DNA of 64,000 nt. Origin: Aureispira sp. CCB-QB1 (GTDB lineage Bacteria > Bacteroidota > Bacteroidia > Chitinophagales > Saprospiraceae). Made by a program: the position numbers and the translations under genes. The stretch is from the NCBI RefSeq assembly GCF_000724545.1, contig NZ_JHBV01000138.1, forward strand, positions 1 to 64,000, read 5' to 3'. Below the pieces are notes generated by a model. That model was not told where the DNA came from. It did no database searches and was given only the letters and a program-made list of their open reading frames with translations. Shown in pieces: positions 61,252-64,000 of this stretch. The first letter of the stretch is position 1. Each line of letters opens with the position of its first letter.

Positions 61252-61722
61252 ATGGAAAAGAGTAAAAGAGAATTGACCCTGCGCTTTTTGGCAGAACCAA
61301 CCGATGTTAACTTTGGGGGAAAAGTACACGGGGGAATGGTCATGAAATGGATTGATCAAGCAGGTTATGCTTGTGCCCGACATTGGTCAGGGGGATACTG
61401 CGTTACGGTTTATGTTGGAGGAATTCGCTTTTTGAAGCCAATCCATATTGGCAATTTAGTAGAAATTCATGCAAAGGTAATCTACACAGGAAGAACAAGC
61501 ATGCACATAGCGGTTGATGTCTGGGCCAACGACCCTAAAGAAGATGAGATGGTCAAAACAACTCATTGTGTCATTATTTTTGTAGCAGTAGATGGAGATG
61601 GAAAACCAGAACCAACGCCTTCATGGGTGCCAAAGACACAAGAAGATAAAGATTTAGAGGCTTATGCCAAACGCCTTATGGATTTGCGAACAAGTATCCA
61701 AGAAGAAATGGATCGAAGATAG
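61252..61722 (+). CDS. Acyl-CoA thioesterase (YciA/ACOT hot-dog family)
   Basis: 156 residues. DVNFGGKVHGGMVMKWIDQAGYACARHWSGG matches the catalytic segment of hexameric acyl-CoA thioesterases (N-x-x-G-x-x-HGG-x-x-M). It hydrolyses fatty acyl-CoA in the cytoplasm. It begins 60 nt after the partition palindromes and shares an operon with the next gene (10-nt gap). Confidence 0.9.
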   Translation: MEKSKRELTLRFLAEPTDVNFGGKVHGGMVMKWIDQAGYACARHWSGGYCVTVYVGGIRFLKPIHIGNLVEIHAKVIYTGRTSMHIAVDVWANDPKEDEMVKTTHCVIIFVAVDGDGKPEPTPSWVPKTQEDKDLEAYAKRLMDLRTSIQEEMDRR

Positions 61723-61732
61723 TTCTTTTGAT

Positions 61733-62347
61733 ATGAAACACACATTAATATCCTACTGGTTGGTAATTTTTTTATGTTGTGGATTTAGCAGTCCTCTCAG
61801 CTATGCTGAGGCAGTTCCTCGCAGTCTTATAGATCAAACACAACATTTTCCTGTCAAGAAAGGAAAAAAGAAACGAAAACATAAAAAACGTAAGCGGCTT
61901 TTTGCAAAACCCAACAAAACAAAAAGCAATATTGTCTCCAGTTTATACATCACATTTGCTATTCTAATTTTGCTGCCCGTTCTAATTATTTCTGGTCTTA
62001 TATTAATAGGAGTGGGGTATCCAATCTTATTGTACCTCTATTTAGGCCTATCTTTTATCATTATAGGAAATGTAGGCGCTTTATTAGCGGGAAGCTTGGC
62101 AGGCGCCAATAAACTGTACAGCAGTCAAGCACTCAGTTTCGGCTTATGGGCTCTTTTTGGAATCAATTTAGGGGGGGCAATCGGATTATTTTTATTAAAT
62201 ATCCTTTTATTCTCAAGCCTTTTTCTTTGGGTACTTGCTGCTAGTCTCTTCGTATTAGCAATAGTTGCCCTAATTTGGGCATTAATTATTCGTAAAAAAA
62301 ATCGAAGGTTTAGAAACGTTAAAAGCTCAGAGGAAAAAATAAAATAG
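61733..62347 (+). CDS. Membrane protein with signal peptide and basic linker
   Basis: 204 residues from the ATG at 61733, which starts the signal-like MKHTLISYWLVIFLCCGFSSPLSYAEA (an upstream ATG at 61664 overlaps the thioesterase). Then a basic stretch KKGKKKRKHKKRKR, AKPNKTKS, and four to five hydrophobic helices (SLYITFAILILLPVLIISGLIL...). Same layout as the protein at 27996: signal peptide, polybasic patch, AKPN-x-x-KS, helices. Unknown function. Confidence 0.65.
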   Translation: MKHTLISYWLVIFLCCGFSSPLSYAEAVPRSLIDQTQHFPVKKGKKKRKHKKRKRLFAKPNKTKSNIVSSLYITFAILILLPVLIISGLILIGVGYPILLYLYLGLSFIIIGNVGALLAGSLAGANKLYSSQALSFGLWALFGINLGGAIGLFLLNILLFSSLFLWVLAASLFVLAIVALIWALIIRKKNRRFRNVKSSEEKIK

Positions 62348-62374
62348 TTTATAGCCTCTATCAACCAATAAAAA

Positions 62375-62426
62375 CTAGGCAATGACCTTAAAAGTTACAA
62401 TTATTGATCCATTGCCTGGTTTTTAT
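62375..62426 (+). terminator. Terminator
   Basis: AGGCAATG (62377-62384) pairs with CATTGCCT (62410-62417), followed by a T-rich tail. Confidence 0.6.
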
Positions 62427-62453
62427 TATTATTTATTCTCAAACGACTACAAC

Positions 62454-63527
62454 CTAGCTAGCTACAGTTTGAATTACCTGTAATACCTTCTCTGTTGCAA
62501 CAGCAAATTCCAATCGTTCTATTTCCTCCAAAATAGCTTTTTTATTAGCTAACGTCTGCTGAATGATCGCTTCCATCTTTTCCCAAGTATAATCTTCTTC
62601 TTCTATAAAAGACGAAACGCCCAAATTGGCAAAATACATGGCATTATCAATTTGGTCTCCTCTACTTGCGTTCTTAGACAAAGGCACGACAATATGCAAC
62701 TTTTTCATTGCAAGTAATTCAAACAAAGATGTTGCTCCACCTCTGGTCAATACTAAGTCTGCTGATTGCATAATATGCAAAAAATCATCTGATAACGACT
62801 CAAATTGCACATAATTATCAAATTTCATAGAACGGTCTAACTTACCTTGACCACAAATATTAACAACATCATAAGCTGCCAAGTTACCATTTCGAACATT
62901 TTCACGAACGATAGCGTTCAAAAACTCAGCCCCCAAACTCCCGCCAAATGTTAATAAAATAGGTCGTTGACCACTAAAACCACTTACCTCTAAACCTCTA
63001 CTCCGTTCTGCTTTAAAAACAAGGTTCCTAACAGGTAATCCTGTCCAATGAACCAGCTCTTTAGGAAAATATTTAGTAGCATTTTGAAAAGACACACAAA
63101 TTTTTTTTGCAAATCGCTTAGACAATTTGGTCGTTAATCCTGGAGTCATGTCGGATTCGTGAATGACAATTGGCACACGCATTAGCCAAGCCCCAACAAC
63201 AGGAGGTAGCGCAACATATCCTCCTTTGGAGAATAATACATCAGGGCGCAAACGCAGCATCAAAAAAAACGACTGAAGAATAGCAATAAACACATTAAAA
63301 ACATCCAAAAAATTCTGCCAATCAAAATAACGTCTCAATTTTCCTGTCCGAATCGGATAATAAGGAATATTTAAAGCTTCTATTTTGGCACGTTCTTCTC
63401 CTTTTTTCGAACCTATATAAGAAACTTTCCATCCCTTTTTTAAATAAGCTTCTATCAATGGTAAATTGGGCATAACATGTCCCAGTGTTCCACCACCAGT
63501 AAATACTATATGTTTTTGCTTTGCCAT
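62454..63527 (-). CDS. MurG-like UDP-GlcNAc transferase
   Basis: 357 residues. FTGGGTLGHVMPNLPLI is the N-terminal G-loop of MurG; SKGGYVALPPVVGAWLMRVPIVIHESDMTPG, LTFGGSLGAEFLNAIVR and TRGGATSLFELLAMKKLHIVVPL follow the family. MurG adds GlcNAc to the lipid I precursor of peptidoglycan at the inner membrane. It normally sits in the dcw cluster; here no other cell-division gene is present, so this is probably an extra copy or a homologue acting on another substrate. Symbol assigned with that caveat. Confidence 0.75.
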   Translation of the reverse strand: MAKQKHIVFTGGGTLGHVMPNLPLIEAYLKKGWKVSYIGSKKGEERAKIEALNIPYYPIRTGKLRRYFDWQNFLDVFNVFIAILQSFFLMLRLRPDVLFSKGGYVALPPVVGAWLMRVPIVIHESDMTPGLTTKLSKRFAKKICVSFQNATKYFPKELVHWTGLPVRNLVFKAERSRGLEVSGFSGQRPILLTFGGSLGAEFLNAIVRENVRNGNLAAYDVVNICGQGKLDRSMKFDNYVQFESLSDDFLHIMQSADLVLTRGGATSLFELLAMKKLHIVVPLSKNASRGDQIDNAMYFANLGVSSFIEEEDYTWEKMEAIIQQTLANKKAILEEIERLEFAVATEKVLQVIQTVAS

Positions 63528-63559
63528 AAATTCAATGATCTAAATAGTTCATATTCAAA

Positions 63560-63591
63560 ATGAAAAAGGAGCCAACTATTTCAGTGACTCC
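63560..63591 (-). terminator. Terminator of the 41-aa membrane peptide gene
   Basis: GGAG...CTCC-closed hairpin (63568-63591) with a T5 run on the minus strand. Confidence 0.5.
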
Positions 63592-63662
63592 AAATATCTT
63601 TAGCCTTTCCCAATTGCCTAAAAGCACTTTATGGAAAGTATTGTATACTCAATATCTAGTTA

Positions 63663-63788
63663 TTATTGTATCAACGCATCACCATTTCTGCTTACTACGT
63701 AGCTTACTAAACAAACAAAAAGAACAATAGCCGTAATGAATTTAAGTAAAAATGAACTGGAGCCTTTTTGATATTCTGTATTACTCAT
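63663..63788 (-). CDS. 41-residue single-pass membrane peptide
   Basis: ATG at 63788, TAA at 63663. The peptide starts MSNTEYQKGSSS and has one helix, FLLKFITAIVLFVCLVSYVV, ending SRNGDALIQ. A perfect -7 box TACATTTG (plus 63847-63854, minus strand) lies upstream and a hairpin terminator downstream, so it is a complete transcription unit. Function unknown; such peptides are often missed by automated annotation. Confidence 0.6.
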   Translation of the reverse strand: MSNTEYQKGSSSFLLKFITAIVLFVCLVSYVVSRNGDALIQ

Positions 63789-63846
63789 TGTATATAAGTT
63801 TTATAGTTCTAAAATTTGCAATTATGATGGTAATAAGTACCATTCG

Positions 63847-63854
63847 CAAATGTA
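63847..63854 (-). promoter_or_regulatory. -7 element for the membrane peptide gene
   Basis: TACATTTG on the minus strand, ~60 nt before the ATG at 63788; no canonical -33 at 19 nt. Confidence 0.4.
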
Positions 63855-64000
63855 GCATTTTATCCAAACTATTTGACAATAATAGACGGGTATTTTTAGA
63901 TTTAAAGATTTTAAAGCATCCATAAAATTCCTTTCTACAAAGAAGTTCAAACCAATTGAATCCTTTTGAAAAAGAATTATTTTCAACGATTTTTTTTATA

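Noticed and set aside
63821-63860. TATGATGGTAATAAG on the plus strand, which reads YDGNK
   Set aside because: No start codon in frame and the residues after YDG do not match the RNI of the micro-ORFs.

Overview
The window looks like part of a large replicon of a low-GC Bacteroidota bacterium, probably a Saprospiria-type marine gliding bacterium (Aureispira/Saprospira-like; genus inferred, not proven). Support: many -7 boxes of the Bacteroidota form TAnnTTTG, a type IX secretion C-terminal sorting domain, sphingolipid genes, and an aryl-polyene/flexirubin-type pigment cluster. It carries a complete plasmid-style maintenance set. There is a Rep_3 initiator with about a dozen iterons (16.3-18.35 kb), a serine resolvase (23.4 kb), and a ParA plus ribbon-helix-helix (RHH) pair flanked by palindromes (59.9-61.2 kb). 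This suggests a megaplasmid or chromid rather than the main chromosome.

Layout. 0-0.27 kb: tandem ~97-bp repeats carrying intrinsic terminators. 0.4-5.7 kb: an SDR/DUF2867 protein, a putative small RNA, a micro-ORF and two divergent paralogous helical-repeat proteins. 5.8-10.5 kb: a KilA-N protein and a ceramide module (reductase, serine palmitoyltransferase, GNAT-fold N-acyltransferase). 11-16.2 kb: sigma-54 response regulator plus Hpt protein, TPR metalloprotease, and an ECF sigma factor with a membrane TPR partner. 16.3-18.5 kb: replication origin and a second micro-ORF. 18.7-26.3 kb: tryptophan 2,3-dioxygenase, a large PD40/TPR envelope protein, the resolvase, and two secreted proteins. 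26.6-54.2 kb: the pigment cluster, almost all on the minus strand. 54.2-59.9 kb: an RHH protein, a phosphopantetheinyl transferase, secreted proteins, an Lrp regulator and a MarC protein. 60-63.8 kb: partition locus, thioesterase, a MurG paralogue and a 41-residue membrane peptide.

How the pigment genes fit together: an aromatic amino acid ammonia-lyase would make the aryl starter and the PaaK-like ligase would activate it. Three active ketosynthases, two degenerate ketosynthase-like partners, two ACPs, FabG and two hot-dog dehydratases would extend it to a polyene. A GT2 enzyme, LpxL-like and PlsC acyltransferases, a methyltransferase, FAD enzymes (one with a halogenase-like WxWxIP motif) and a C45 hydrolase would tailor and attach it. 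LolA, a lipoprotein and an RND transporter would place it in the outer membrane. No DarA/DarB resorcinol-forming enzymes are visible here.

Most unusual observations: two micro-ORFs of 16 and 17 residues in different regions share TYDGRNI, encoded with different synonymous codons. A glycosyltransferase is separated from its DUF2062 domain by a frameshift at a run of ten A. The LpxL-like acyltransferase and the SMR transporter each lack the canonical catalytic Glu. A 32-bp perfect palindrome lies inside the KilA-N gene. Palindromes containing ACGTGTAACG flank parA and recur elsewhere in the window.
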